Origin: Bin94 sp965215535
GTDB taxonomy: Bacteria; Gemmatimonadota; Gemmatimonadetes; Longimicrobiales; Gaopeijiaceae
Length of the DNA: 64,000 nt
Reading direction: 5' to 3'
Assembly: GCA_965215535.1 (NCBI GenBank)
Contig: OZ244063.1
Coordinates: 682,001-746,000 of the forward strand
Below are positions 8,458 to 16,923 of the stretch, piece after piece. The notes under the pieces are model-generated. The model was not told the origin of the DNA. It saw only the letters and a list, made by a program, of their open reading frames with translations, and did no database searches. Both the position numbers and the translations under genes were made by a program. Every line of letters begins with the position of its first letter. The first letter of the stretch is position 1.

Positions 8458-9060
8458 CTACCGGCCCTCTTCCAGACCAAGGATCAGGGCGGCGGCGGCG
8501 GCCAGATCGGCGGCGACATGAAAATCTTCGGCCAGGCCTGGCTCGTGATTGCGGCCATGACCGGTGCGTACCAGGATTCCGGTTCCGCCGAGTGCGCGCG
8601 CCGGCAGCAGGTCGTCTGACTTGTCGCCCACAAAGTAGGAGCCGCGCGTGGAGAGATTCAGTGCGCGCGCAGCGTCCAGGTGCATATGAGGACTCGGCTT
8701 GCGGCAGGTCAGGGCGGGATCGCCCCCGGGGGCGTCGGCGCAGAAGCGGGTGGCGTCGAGGACAACGCCGCAGTCGCGAAGCTGGCGTTCGGTTTCGGCC
8801 GCAACCCGGTGGTAGTCGGCCAGGGTGTAGAGGCCGCGCCCGATGCCCGATTGATTGGTGACCACAACCAGCGCGAGCCCCGCTCTCTGCAAACGCTGCA
8901 GGGCGGGAGCGGCCCCGGCGATGAGCGCGACCTGGGCGGGATCGGAGATATGGTGGCGATCCTCGATGATGGTGCCGTCGCGATCTAGGAAAACGGCGCG
9001 GCGGGACACGGTCGGAGGGGAGGGGGCGGATGCGGGGTCGGCGGCGCGGGGAAAGCTCAT
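8458..9060 (-). CDS. gmhB: D-glycero-beta-D-manno-heptose 1,7-bisphosphate 7-phosphatase
   Basis: GmhB is a HAD-superfamily phosphatase that makes heptose 1-phosphate for lipopolysaccharide core (or S-layer glycan) synthesis. The HAD motifs are clear: AVFLDRDGTII (nucleophile and acid Asp), LVVVTNQSGIGRG, CRKPSPHMHLDAA and YFVGDKSDDLLPA. The zinc-loop-type segment FCADAPGGDP is only partly conserved (one Cys, plus LTC just after). The start is placed at ATG 9060; an in-frame GTG just before the SRRAVFLD segment is an alternative. The long upstream open frame overlaps selA and is unlikely to be translated. The product is about 200 residues. Confidence 0.85.
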   Translation of the reverse strand: MSFPRAADPASAPSPPTVSRRAVFLDRDGTIIEDRHHISDPAQVALIAGAAPALQRLQRAGLALVVVTNQSGIGRGLYTLADYHRVAAETERQLRDCGVVLDATRFCADAPGGDPALTCRKPSPHMHLDAARALNLSTRGSYFVGDKSDDLLPARALGGTGILVRTGHGRNHEPGLAEDFHVAADLAAAAALILGLEEGR

Positions 9061-9137
9061 CGAACTGCGGGAGATGCGCGGGCGGGCGATTCGGTCCACA
9101 GCGCGCGGCGGAACCGGCGAACGGCATTCTGCATCGG

Positions 9138-10523
9138 TCAGCGACGGACTGCCAGATGGCGAAGAGCTGCAGTCACGATCTCGTCCTCTGCGGGAGCAAC
9201 CGTGCGCAAATCCAGGAGGACGCGCCCATCCCGCTGCCGGGCGATGACGGGGGGGCTGTGGGCGCGGAGCCGGGTCAGCCATTCATCTCCCCTTCCGGCG
9301 GCCCCGAGCGCGATCACTGGCCCGGGAATTCCCAGATCGGGGCAGGTACCACCTCCGATCAGCGATTCGCCGGCCACAACTTCGGCGCACAGTCCTTCCC
9401 TGCCGGCCACCTCGTCGCCCAGAGCCTGCAACACGGCATGTGCGCGGCGCTCCAGCGCATCGGCCGGTGCGGCGATCATGCCCAGAACGGGAATTCGCGT
9501 GCGGGCGCGTTCGGGGTCGCGGTAGAGCGCCAGGGTGGCCTCGAGCCCGGCCAGCGTCACCTTGTCGCAGCGAAGTGCGCGGCAGAGCGGATGTGCCTTT
9601 GCGCGTGCCACCCCCTCCGGCGTGCCGGCCAGGATTCCCGCCTGTGGACCGCCGAGGAGCTTGTCGCCCGAAAAGACCACCAGGGTGGCGCCGGCCGCGA
9701 TGCTCTCCGCCGGTGTGGGTTCGTCGTCCGGAGGAGGAAGCACGCCTCGCAGCAGGAGCCCCGAACCGAGATCGTGAATGACGGAAATCTCCGCTCCGGC
9801 TCCCAATGCAACCAGGTCGGCGAGCGCGGCTTCGCTGGCAAATCCCGAGATCGAGAAGTTGGAGCGGTGCACCTTCAAAATGGTGCCGATCCCGCCTGCG
9901 GCCACCGCGCCTGCATAGTCGGCCATGCGGGTGCGGTTGGTGGTGCCCACCGCCACAATGCGTGCGCCCGCCGCCTCGATGACTTCCGGAATGCGGAAGC
10001 CGCCGCCGATCTCGACCATCTCTCCATGCGAAACCGCCACTCCCCGCTTCCCGGCCAGCGCAGCCAGCGCCAGCGCCACCGCGCCCGCATTGTTGTTGAC
10101 GATCAGGGCATCGGAGGCGCCGGTCAGTTCGCGCACCAGAGCCACACAATGATCGTAGCGCGACCCGCGGCGGCCACTTTCGAGATCGAACTCGAGATTT
10201 CCGTATCCGGCGGCGGCGGCCATGGCCTTCCGTGCCTCGGCTGCGAGGGGAGCGCGTCCCAGATTGGTGTGCAGAACGACTCCGGTGGCATTCACGACCG
10301 GCCCCAGCGAGGGACGGCTCCTCTCGGCGATGCGCCGGTGCAGGAGGCGGGCGAAGGCGTCGTCGGAATCGGGGAGGGGCGTCTGTCCGCGGCGAATGTC
10401 CTGCAGAAGAGCCCGCAGCGTTCCGGCGAGGTGGGGGCGACCGTGTACAGCGATCAGCGCGCGGCACCAGGGACGCGCAAGGAGGCGATCGACGCTCGGG
10501 ATTGCGCGGCGCGGGTCGGTCAT
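9138..10523 (-). CDS. selA: L-seryl-tRNA(Sec) selenium transferase
   Basis: SelA is a PLP enzyme that converts Ser-tRNA(Sec) to Sec-tRNA(Sec) with selenophosphate. It has the family signatures: NATGVVLHTNLGRAPL, NNNAGAV, SNFSISGF, IHDLGSGLL and the PLP-lysine motif FSGDKLLGGPQAG (Lys near residue 287). The 461-residue length from ATG 10523 matches the family. That ATG overlaps the TGA of the upstream lipoprotein gene (ATGA). SelB, the Sec tRNA and SelD are not in this window, and no gene here shows an obvious in-frame Sec codon. Its presence therefore implies selenoprotein synthesis elsewhere in the genome. Confidence 0.93.
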   Translation of the reverse strand: MTDPRRAIPSVDRLLARPWCRALIAVHGRPHLAGTLRALLQDIRRGQTPLPDSDDAFARLLHRRIAERSRPSLGPVVNATGVVLHTNLGRAPLAAEARKAMAAAAGYGNLEFDLESGRRGSRYDHCVALVRELTGASDALIVNNNAGAVALALAALAGKRGVAVSHGEMVEIGGGFRIPEVIEAAGARIVAVGTTNRTRMADYAGAVAAGGIGTILKVHRSNFSISGFASEAALADLVALGAGAEISVIHDLGSGLLLRGVLPPPDDEPTPAESIAAGATLVVFSGDKLLGGPQAGILAGTPEGVARAKAHPLCRALRCDKVTLAGLEATLALYRDPERARTRIPVLGMIAAPADALERRAHAVLQALGDEVAGREGLCAEVVAGESLIGGGTCPDLGIPGPVIALGAAGRGDEWLTRLRAHSPPVIARQRDGRVLLDLRTVAPAEDEIVTAALRHLAVRR

Positions 10524-12268
10524 GGGACGGGGTTGATCGGCGCACAGTGGCCAACCTGTGCATTGATTGCGGTTGACGCGCCTGCGGGTTGTGCGGGGTT
10601 CGCAAATTGTACAGGATTTCGGGATTGTACAGGATTGACAATCGGGATATTTCGGGATGGCGCACAAATTGTGATTTCTGCGGAATTTGCGACCCGCAGA
10701 GTGTCGATTTGCAGGGTGTCGATCTGCGCGCTGTCCACAACCTGGACGGTATCGACCTGTACAGAATCACCCTGTATGGAATCGGCAACCTGTGCAGAAT
10801 CCGCAACCTGTGCAGAGTCGGCCTGAAGAGAATCCGCAGCGAGCGAATCGGCCGCAGCGGTATCGGACGGCAGCTCCCAGATCACGACGGTACGTCCGCC
10901 CCCGCCCCCAACCTCGGCGACATTGACGGTGCCGCTGACGCTCAGTTCGTAGGGAACGCCGCGCACCATCGCCTCGTCCAGGATTCCGATCAGCGTCTGC
11001 GCCGGCAGGCGAAGTCCCGAGAGGCCGAAGCTGCCCGGAGGGGTTCGGGTCGTGTCCATCTGCGGAGCGGCATCGGGAGAGGGAAGCTCGCCCAGGGCGG
11101 CCAGCGAATCGACCAGCGCCTCCCACTCGGCCATGGCAATCGAATCCTGCACTGCGCGGGTGCGCAGCTCGAACTCGTGGCTGTGAAAGAAGCGTATGCC
11201 GATCGTGTCTTTGCCCGGAGGCACGGTCAGGGTGTCGGCCAGAGCGATCCCGGTCGTGTCGGCCAGGATCGAATCCCCCCGCTCCTGCCCTGCCGCCTCC
11301 TCATCCGCGGCGTCCTCGTCCTCTGCGGCTGCGCTCTGCTCCTCTGCTGCGGCCCCGGCCTCGACCCCGGCCGCGGTCGTATCGGGCTCCGTACCTGGGG
11401 GGAGATCGGCCACCGAGGCGGTGTCGATCAGGCGGGCCAGAATCAGTTGGCCGCTGAAGACGATGCCGGGCATGGCCGGTTCCAGGTAATCGTCGAACTC
11501 GAGCTCCAGGGTGACCGAATCCTGCACATCGGCGCGCGCCAGCCGGGGAGGAGTGGTGTCGGGCTCGATCAGGGTGAGAACGGTAAAGGAGGTGTCGACC
11601 GCAGCGCCCAGCTCGCCCGCCGACGCCGCCGACCGGGGTTCGCTCTCGTCCACCTCGCCATCGCGGTTGCGGTCCTGCCAGGCGCTCAGCTCGAAGGCGG
11701 CCCCCGGAACGTAGCGGAGCGAAAAGACGCCATCGGCATCGGTGAGATTCCAGTGCACCAGGGTGTCGTCCTCCAGAAAGAAGCGCGCCTCGACCCGCGC
11801 CTCGGCCACCCCCGCCCCCGTGACGCGGTCCTCGATCATGCCGGCCACCACATTGGGCACAAATTCGGGGCCACTCGAGAAGACCAGATCGAAGGGATCG
11901 CGCAGCCGGTTCTGGAACATGTCGTTGATGACGGGCAGAAGCGTGACGCGGTAGAGGCGATCTGCGGCCACCCCCTCCTGGACCCGTACGCGAATGCCGT
12001 CGCGGGCATGGCGAACGCGCACCGCGCCGAGCGAGGGCGAGATCACCACCGCGTTGTCGAGCTGGCCCGCCGCGGGGCGCTCGCTGATGCGTTCGCTGAA
12101 GCGGAAGAAGAACTCGTCGATTCCGGGTTCGACGAGCGCAAAGGTGTCGGGGATGGTCTCGACGACCACCGGAGGCAGCCGGTCCTCGGGGCCGCCCGGG
12201 GGACGCTCCGGCTGCGCGCAGGCGGTGGCCGCAAGGAGGAGTGCCAGCCGAAGGGGAGTCCGGGTCAC
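10520..12268 (-). CDS. SbsA-type Ig-like lipoprotein with repetitive Asp-Ser tail
   Basis: A lipoprotein signal is followed by a lipobox (LLLAATAC), then RPPGGPEDRLPPVVVETIPD, typical of the envelope lipoproteins carrying an SbsA Ig-like domain (Big_5). A carboxypeptidase-regulatory-like beta domain (GAGVAEARVEARFF, DADGVFSLRYVPGA, WQDRNRDGEVDE) follows near residues 150-230. From about residue 300 on the protein is rich in Asp, Ala and Thr. Residues 469-529 are a low-complexity array built from ADSAQV/DTLQI-like units, and the last 53 residues are Asn/Pro/Gln-rich. The start is GTG 12268, overlapping the valS stop (GTGA); the stop overlaps the selA start. The protein probably sits on the cell surface or in the periplasm. 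Confidence 0.8.
   Translation of the reverse strand: MTRTPLRLALLLAATACAQPERPPGGPEDRLPPVVVETIPDTFALVEPGIDEFFFRFSERISERPAAGQLDNAVVISPSLGAVRVRHARDGIRVRVQEGVAADRLYRVTLLPVINDMFQNRLRDPFDLVFSSGPEFVPNVVAGMIEDRVTGAGVAEARVEARFFLEDDTLVHWNLTDADGVFSLRYVPGAAFELSAWQDRNRDGEVDESEPRSAASAGELGAAVDTSFTVLTLIEPDTTPPRLARADVQDSVTLELEFDDYLEPAMPGIVFSGQLILARLIDTASVADLPPGTEPDTTAAGVEAGAAAEEQSAAAEDEDAADEEAAGQERGDSILADTTGIALADTLTVPPGKDTIGIRFFHSHEFELRTRAVQDSIAMAEWEALVDSLAALGELPSPDAAPQMDTTRTPPGSFGLSGLRLPAQTLIGILDEAMVRGVPYELSVSGTVNVAEVGGGGGRTVVIWELPSDTAAADSLAADSLQADSAQVADSAQVADSIQGDSVQVDTVQVVDSAQIDTLQIDTLRVANSAEITICAPSRNIPIVNPVQSRNPVQFANPAQPAGASTAINAQVGHCAPINPVP
10682..10865 (-). repeat. degenerate short tandem repeats coding for Asp-Ser-x-Gln-Val units
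   Basis: Inside the lipoprotein gene, short related units (for example CAACCTGTGCAGAATCCG-like on the plus strand) recur roughly every 15-24 bp and encode DSAQVA, DSIQGD, DTVQVV and DTLQI. The stretch looks like a slippage-prone minisatellite with diverged copies. Confidence 0.6.
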
Positions 12269-15093
12269 GTCTGCTCTTCCGAGGGCGCCCCCTCCATCAG
12301 CGCAGTCAGCCTCTCCCGAAGCTTGGCAAACTGAAGCTGTGCGGAGACGAGCTTTTCGCGTTCGCGCTCGACCACGGGGGGCGGAGCGCGCGTCAGAAAA
12401 CGGTCATTGGCGAGCTTGGCCTCGATACCGCGCAGCCGTCCCTCCAGCCGCTTCGCATCGCCCGCGAGCCGCGCACGCTCCCTCTTCAGATCGACCAGCC
12501 CGGCCAGCGGCATGAAGAGCCCGGTGCCATCGTGCATCACTGCGCTTGCCCCCGCCACCCCCTCACCGGGGGCCCCCTCCTCGACCGCGCCGATCCGCGC
12601 AAGTTGCCGCAGCATGGCCTCGCGGCCGGCCAGGGAAACCCCCTCGCCCTCGCGCCGCAGCCGCACCGTCACCAGGCGTCCCTCGGGCACGCGGTACTCC
12701 TTGCGCATCGCCCGTACCCGCGCCACCAGCTCGCGAATCCAGCCGAACCCCCGCTCGGCCTCGCGATCAACGAGATCGGCCGCAGACTCGGGCCAGGCCG
12801 CCGTCATGCACGGCCCCCGCTCTTCTGCGGATTTCGGGGTGGGCAGCCGACCGTGCAGCTCCTCGGTTACAAAGGGAATCATGGGGTGCAGCAGCCGGCA
12901 GGACGATGCAAGGGTGTGCAGCAGAACCGCACGCGCCGCCTCGCGCCGGTCGCCCCCGGGGCGCAACCGATCCTTGACGCACTCCAGATACCAGTCCGCA
13001 AATTCGCCGCGGAAGAAGTCGCGCAGCACCTCCGCAGCCCCATGAATGCGGAATTCGGAGAGCTCCTCGCCGGTGCGCCGGATGGCGTGCTGTAGCCGCG
13101 ACAGAATCCAGCGATCCTCGAGGGCAAGGCTGTCCCGCACCTCTTCCAGAGTCTGCACAGAATCCTCGCCGAGACCCAGGAGGGCAAAGCGCCCGACATT
13201 CCAGAGCTTGTTGACGAAGTTGCGCCCCGGGGCGAAGGTCGCCTCGAGGTCTTCGTGATCCAGGCGGATGTCGGCCCCTACCCCGGCGCTCGCAATCAGG
13301 GTGAAGCGCAGCGCATCGGCACCGAAGAGCTCGACGACCTCCAGCGGGTCGATGCCATTGCCCAGCGACTTCGACATCTTGCGACCCTGGATGTCGCGCA
13401 CGGTGCCATGCAGATAGACGCGCCGGAAGGGTTCGGCTCCCATGGCGTGATAGCCCGCCATAATCATGCGGGCCACCCAGAAGAAGAGAATTTCGGGGGC
13501 GGTGGAGAGGGTGTGACCCGGGTAGAAGGCGGCCAGATCGCGGGTCCGGTCGGGCCAGCCGAAGACGGAAAAGGGCCAAAGCCAGGAAGAGAACCAGGTG
13601 TCGAGCACATCGGGGTCCTGTTCGATGTCGGCGCTTCCGCACTCGGTACAGCGATCGGGGTCTTCCCGGCAGGCCATCTCGACGTCGCAATCCGCGCAGC
13701 TCCAGACCGGAATCCGGTGCCCCCACCAGAGCTGGCGCGAGATGCACCAGTCGCGAATATTCTCCATCCACTGCTCGTAGACGCGCGTCCAGCGGCCGGG
13801 AGCGAAGGTGATGGTGCCGTCGCGCGAAGCCTGCAGCGCCTGCCGGGCCAGGGGCTCCATGCGCACGAACCACTGTTCGCTTAATCGGGGCTCGACGACC
13901 GTGTCGCAGCGGTAGCAGCGCGGAACCGCGTGCGTGTGATCGTCGCGGCCCGCCAGAAGATCCTCGCCCTCCAGCGCCGCGATTACGGCCTTGCGGGCGT
14001 CCTCGCGGGTCAGACCGCGGAAGGGGGCGGGCGTGTCGTCGGTCATGGTGGCCCGCTCGGTCATGACATTGCGGATCTCGAGGCCGGCGCGCGCGGCGAT
14101 CTCGAAGTCGCTGGGGTCGTGGGCCGGTGTCACCTTGACCATTCCGGTGCCGAATTCGGCGTCTACGTGGGCATCGGCAACGATCGGAATGGCGCGCCCG
14201 GTCAGGGGGAGCTCGGCCTGCGCGCCGACGAGGGGAGCGTAGCGGGGATCGGAGGGATTCACCGCCACCCCGGTATCGCCCAGCATCGTCTCGGGGCGGG
14301 TGGTCGAAACGGTCAGGTGCCAGCGGCCATCGGCAAGGCGCCCGATCGCCGCGGCCCCGGCCTCCTGCGCAGCCGCAGCCGCCTCTTCGCTCCCGGGGAG
14401 CAGCGGATAGCGCAAATGCCAGAGCGATCCCTGCGCCTCGGCGCCCTCGGCTTCCTCGTTGGAGAGCGCGGTCAGGCAGCGGGGACACCAGTTGATGATG
14501 TATTCGCCACGGTAGATGAGGCCGTCGTCGTAAAGCCGCACAAAAATCTCGCGGACGGCGCGCGACAGTCCCTCATCCAGGGTGAAGCGGGCCCGCGTCC
14601 AGTCGCAACTGCACCCGATCGCCCTGAGCTGTCCGAGAATGCGGTCGCCGGTGTCGTCCACATGCTCCCAGACCCGTTCGACAAAGGCGTCGCGACCCAG
14701 GTCGTAGCGGGTCAGCCCTTCGCGCGCAAGCTGGCGCTCGACGACATTCTGGGTGGCAATGCCCGCGTGATCGGTTCCGGGAATCCAGAGCGCGACGCGC
14801 CCCTGCATGCGCCGCCAGCGGATCAGCACATCCTGGATGGTGTTGTTGAGACCGTGCCCCATGTGCAGGACGGCGGTCACATTGGGCGGCGGAATCACGA
14901 TCACATAGGGATCCCCCCCTTCTTCCACGGCGGCGGCCTCGGCGCCGATCCCCCCCGCGCGCTCCCACAGCTCGAGGATGCGGGGCTCCACGGCGCGCGG
15001 ATCGAAGACCGTGGGCAGTGCGGAAGCGGCTGTGCCTCCCGGCGCGGCGCTATCGCTCATGCGGGTCCCGGCGCTGTCGGCATCCATATCCAC
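12265..15093 (-). CDS. valS: valyl-tRNA synthetase
   Basis: This class Ia synthetase charges tRNA-Val in the cytoplasm. The HIGH-type motif reads NVTAVLHMGHGLNN near residue 75 and KMSKSLGNGIDP is near residue 572. WIPGTDHAGIATQ, CISRQLWWGHRIP and an editing-domain TTRPETMLGDT are present. A zinc-like CxxC cluster (CADCDVE, CTECGS) lies in the catalytic region. The C-terminal 60 residues form the usual ValS coiled coil. At about 940 residues it is a normal-length enzyme. The start is GTG 15093, with ATG 15087 also possible. Its stop overlaps the start of the Ig lipoprotein gene. Confidence 0.97.
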   Translation of the reverse strand: MDMDADSAGTRMSDSAAPGGTAASALPTVFDPRAVEPRILELWERAGGIGAEAAAVEEGGDPYVIVIPPPNVTAVLHMGHGLNNTIQDVLIRWRRMQGRVALWIPGTDHAGIATQNVVERQLAREGLTRYDLGRDAFVERVWEHVDDTGDRILGQLRAIGCSCDWTRARFTLDEGLSRAVREIFVRLYDDGLIYRGEYIINWCPRCLTALSNEEAEGAEAQGSLWHLRYPLLPGSEEAAAAAQEAGAAAIGRLADGRWHLTVSTTRPETMLGDTGVAVNPSDPRYAPLVGAQAELPLTGRAIPIVADAHVDAEFGTGMVKVTPAHDPSDFEIAARAGLEIRNVMTERATMTDDTPAPFRGLTREDARKAVIAALEGEDLLAGRDDHTHAVPRCYRCDTVVEPRLSEQWFVRMEPLARQALQASRDGTITFAPGRWTRVYEQWMENIRDWCISRQLWWGHRIPVWSCADCDVEMACREDPDRCTECGSADIEQDPDVLDTWFSSWLWPFSVFGWPDRTRDLAAFYPGHTLSTAPEILFFWVARMIMAGYHAMGAEPFRRVYLHGTVRDIQGRKMSKSLGNGIDPLEVVELFGADALRFTLIASAGVGADIRLDHEDLEATFAPGRNFVNKLWNVGRFALLGLGEDSVQTLEEVRDSLALEDRWILSRLQHAIRRTGEELSEFRIHGAAEVLRDFFRGEFADWYLECVKDRLRPGGDRREAARAVLLHTLASSCRLLHPMIPFVTEELHGRLPTPKSAEERGPCMTAAWPESAADLVDREAERGFGWIRELVARVRAMRKEYRVPEGRLVTVRLRREGEGVSLAGREAMLRQLARIGAVEEGAPGEGVAGASAVMHDGTGLFMPLAGLVDLKRERARLAGDAKRLEGRLRGIEAKLANDRFLTRAPPPVVEREREKLVSAQLQFAKLRERLTALMEGAPSEEQT

Positions 15094-15099
15094 GGGTCA

Positions 15100-15966
15100 C
15101 TAGCGGTTCCGGTTGCGGGTGATCGAGGTGTCGGGCCGAACCACCGGGGGAGATCCGGTTGTGGCGGCGTCCTCTTCCGCCCGGCGCGCCTCGCGGCGTC
15201 TGCGCATGATCTCGATTCGCTCCTTCCAGCTCATGCGCGCAGCCAGGGTGCCCGCGGCCCGGTCGATATCGGCCATGCGAAATGCCCACTCGGCCTGGTC
15301 GCCATTGTAGTCGGGGGGCGGTCCGAAGCCGAAGGGAAGCGGAATCTCGACATCGCCCAGATGGATCTTGCCGGGAGAGACGCCCCATCTGCGACCCTCG
15401 TCGTCGGTGCGGGTCCAGTCGAGAGAGGCGGCCAGGCGTTCGGCCTCGGCAAGGGCGGAGTCGTTGGCGGCCTCGATCGCGGCGTACACGCGCAGCCGCA
15501 TGATCTCTTCGGGCGTCGGGGCCACCAGTTCGGGGTCGAGCGGCAGCCAGAGGCGCGGATCGCCCTGGCCCAGGAGCAGGCGCTCGCCCGGGGTGCGGAT
15601 CCGGCCCGGCATATGAAACTCGAACTCCTCCTGCCCCACGTCCACTTCGACCTCGACCTCGGGGTCTTCGGGATCGATCAGATCCTCCGGGTCTTCGGGA
15701 TCGCCGCTCTCGGGGAGCGAGATCTCGACGATCCTGAGCGACCGCATTCCCCCGGGTTCGCGGATTGCGGGCCGTACCAGAACGCCCGGCGTCTCGGGAC
15801 GGGGGGGCGCGAAGAGGGGATAGAGGAGAAGAAGGAGCAGATGCGCCAGCGCCGAGATGCTCAGGCCGGCGGCGAGAGGAAATCGGCCCGAAGATCTGCG
15901 CGCGGGGCCGGAGGGTGCGATCGGAGAGGCGGAGCGGTCCTCTGCAGATGGGCCATTCAGCGCCAT
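15100..15966 (-). CDS. TonB-like single-pass membrane protein with acidic linker
   Basis: This 288-residue protein has a cytoplasmic N-terminus of about 30 residues and a transmembrane segment near residues 32-50 (AAGLSISALAHLLLLLLYPL), the topology of TonB/TolA N-termini. The usual Pro-Lys/Pro-Glu linker is replaced by an acidic stretch (PEDPEDLIDPEDPEVEVEVD) near residues 88-108. The rest is soluble, with a positively charged helix toward the end. No TonB C-terminal domain is recognisable, so a role in energy transduction is only a guess. It is separated from valS by a few bases in the same direction. Confidence 0.6.
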   Translation of the reverse strand: MALNGPSAEDRSASPIAPSGPARRSSGRFPLAAGLSISALAHLLLLLLYPLFAPPRPETPGVLVRPAIREPGGMRSLRIVEISLPESGDPEDPEDLIDPEDPEVEVEVDVGQEEFEFHMPGRIRTPGERLLLGQGDPRLWLPLDPELVAPTPEEIMRLRVYAAIEAANDSALAEAERLAASLDWTRTDDEGRRWGVSPGKIHLGDVEIPLPFGFGPPPDYNGDQAEWAFRMADIDRAAGTLAARMSWKERIEIMRRRREARRAEEDAATTGSPPVVRPDTSITRNRNR

Positions 15967-16012
15967 GCGACACTCCCTCCTCTCTTCCTTGCGAAGCTCA
16001 TCGGGCGGGACT

Positions 16013-16657
16013 TCAGAGCGCCGGGCGGGCTACACCCAGCGGCAGCGCTTCCTGCACCGGATTGTGCACCCGCGAGCCGCAGGAGAGCTCCACCTCGACG
16101 AGATCGCCGACCGCGAGCGGCCCGACGCCCGCAGGGGTTCCGGTGGCAATCAGATCGCCCTCTTCCAAGGTCATCAGGTGCGAGATATGACTGATCAGGA
16201 AGGGAATCGAAAAGACCATCGCGCTGGCCGACGCCTGCTGCCGCACTTCGCCATTCAGTCGGGTCACGATCTCCAGCGATTCCCATTCGACGCTGTGCGC
16301 GGCGACAGCGTTGCCCACCGGACAGAAGGTGTCCAGCCCCTTGGCCCGGGTCCACTGGCTGTCCTGTCGCTGAATGTCGCGCGCGGTGACATCGTTGACC
16401 GCAACCACCCCCGCCACCCGCTCCCAGGCCCCGGCTTCGGAGACGCGACGGCAGCGCGCCCCGATGACCAGTCCGATCTCGCCCTCGAAGTCGATGCGGC
16501 CCGCGTCGGGGGGAATTTGCACCTCTTCGCCCGCGGGAATCACCGCCGAGGGAGGCTTCAGGAAGGTGAGCGGATCAGGTGGAACGCCATTCCCGAGCTC
16601 TGCAGCATGGTCGGCGTAGTTGCGGCCCACGCAGACAATCTTGCCGGGAGGGCGCAC
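16013..16657 (-). CDS. fumarylacetoacetate hydrolase family protein
   Basis: This is a FAH-fold enzyme acting on acylpyruvate-like compounds by C-C hydrolysis, or on related enols by decarboxylation or isomerisation. It opens with KIVCVGRNYADHAAELG. The metal ligands appear in DFEGEIGLVIG (two Glu) and VNDVTARD (Asp). GLDTFCPVGN and LEEGDLIATGTPAGVGPL are also typical. The length of 214 residues fits the small YcgM/FAHD1-like subgroup. The start is GTG 16657, just after the upstream small membrane-protein gene. The exact substrate cannot be read from sequence. Confidence 0.88.
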   Translation of the reverse strand: MRPPGKIVCVGRNYADHAAELGNGVPPDPLTFLKPPSAVIPAGEEVQIPPDAGRIDFEGEIGLVIGARCRRVSEAGAWERVAGVVAVNDVTARDIQRQDSQWTRAKGLDTFCPVGNAVAAHSVEWESLEIVTRLNGEVRQQASASAMVFSIPFLISHISHLMTLEEGDLIATGTPAGVGPLAVGDLVEVELSCGSRVHNPVQEALPLGVARPAL

Positions 16658-16663
16658 AGCTCG

Positions 16664-16861
16664 TCAGCCCGCCTCGCGCGAGTGAATCAGGGTGCCGACC
16701 ACGGCACCAAGGCCCGCAGCGGCCAGGAAGCAGGTAATGACGGCCCACCAGAAAGCGACATCGCCATGTCCGCCCGACCAGCCGGTCCAGGCGGTCTGAA
16801 AGGCGCGCGCGGCCAGAGCGAGAAGAACGAAACCGGCCAGGACTCCCAGAGCCTTCTTCAT
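16664..16861 (-). CDS. small two-helix membrane protein
   Basis: This is a 65-residue protein starting MKKALGVLAGFVLL with two hydrophobic helices (about residues 3-20 and 35-57) joined by a Gly/Trp-rich loop. The ATG at 16861 is a better start than upstream in-frame codons because it begins the first helix. No family is recognised. It is closely followed by the FAH gene, with about six bases between stop and start, so it is probably co-transcribed. Confidence 0.55.
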   Translation of the reverse strand: MKKALGVLAGFVLLALAARAFQTAWTGWSGGHGDVAFWWAVITCFLAAAGLGAVVGTLIHSREAG

Positions 16862-16923
16862 GGTTGGGGTTCTCTGTTCAGGGTGCAGGATTGGATGTGC
16901 GATTGGAGCATCGACAGGGAGGA

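Noticed and set aside
9840..12334. Long plus-strand open frames opposite selA and the lipoprotein
   Set aside because: They are antisense shadows typical of high-GC DNA; codon pattern and motifs support the minus-strand genes.
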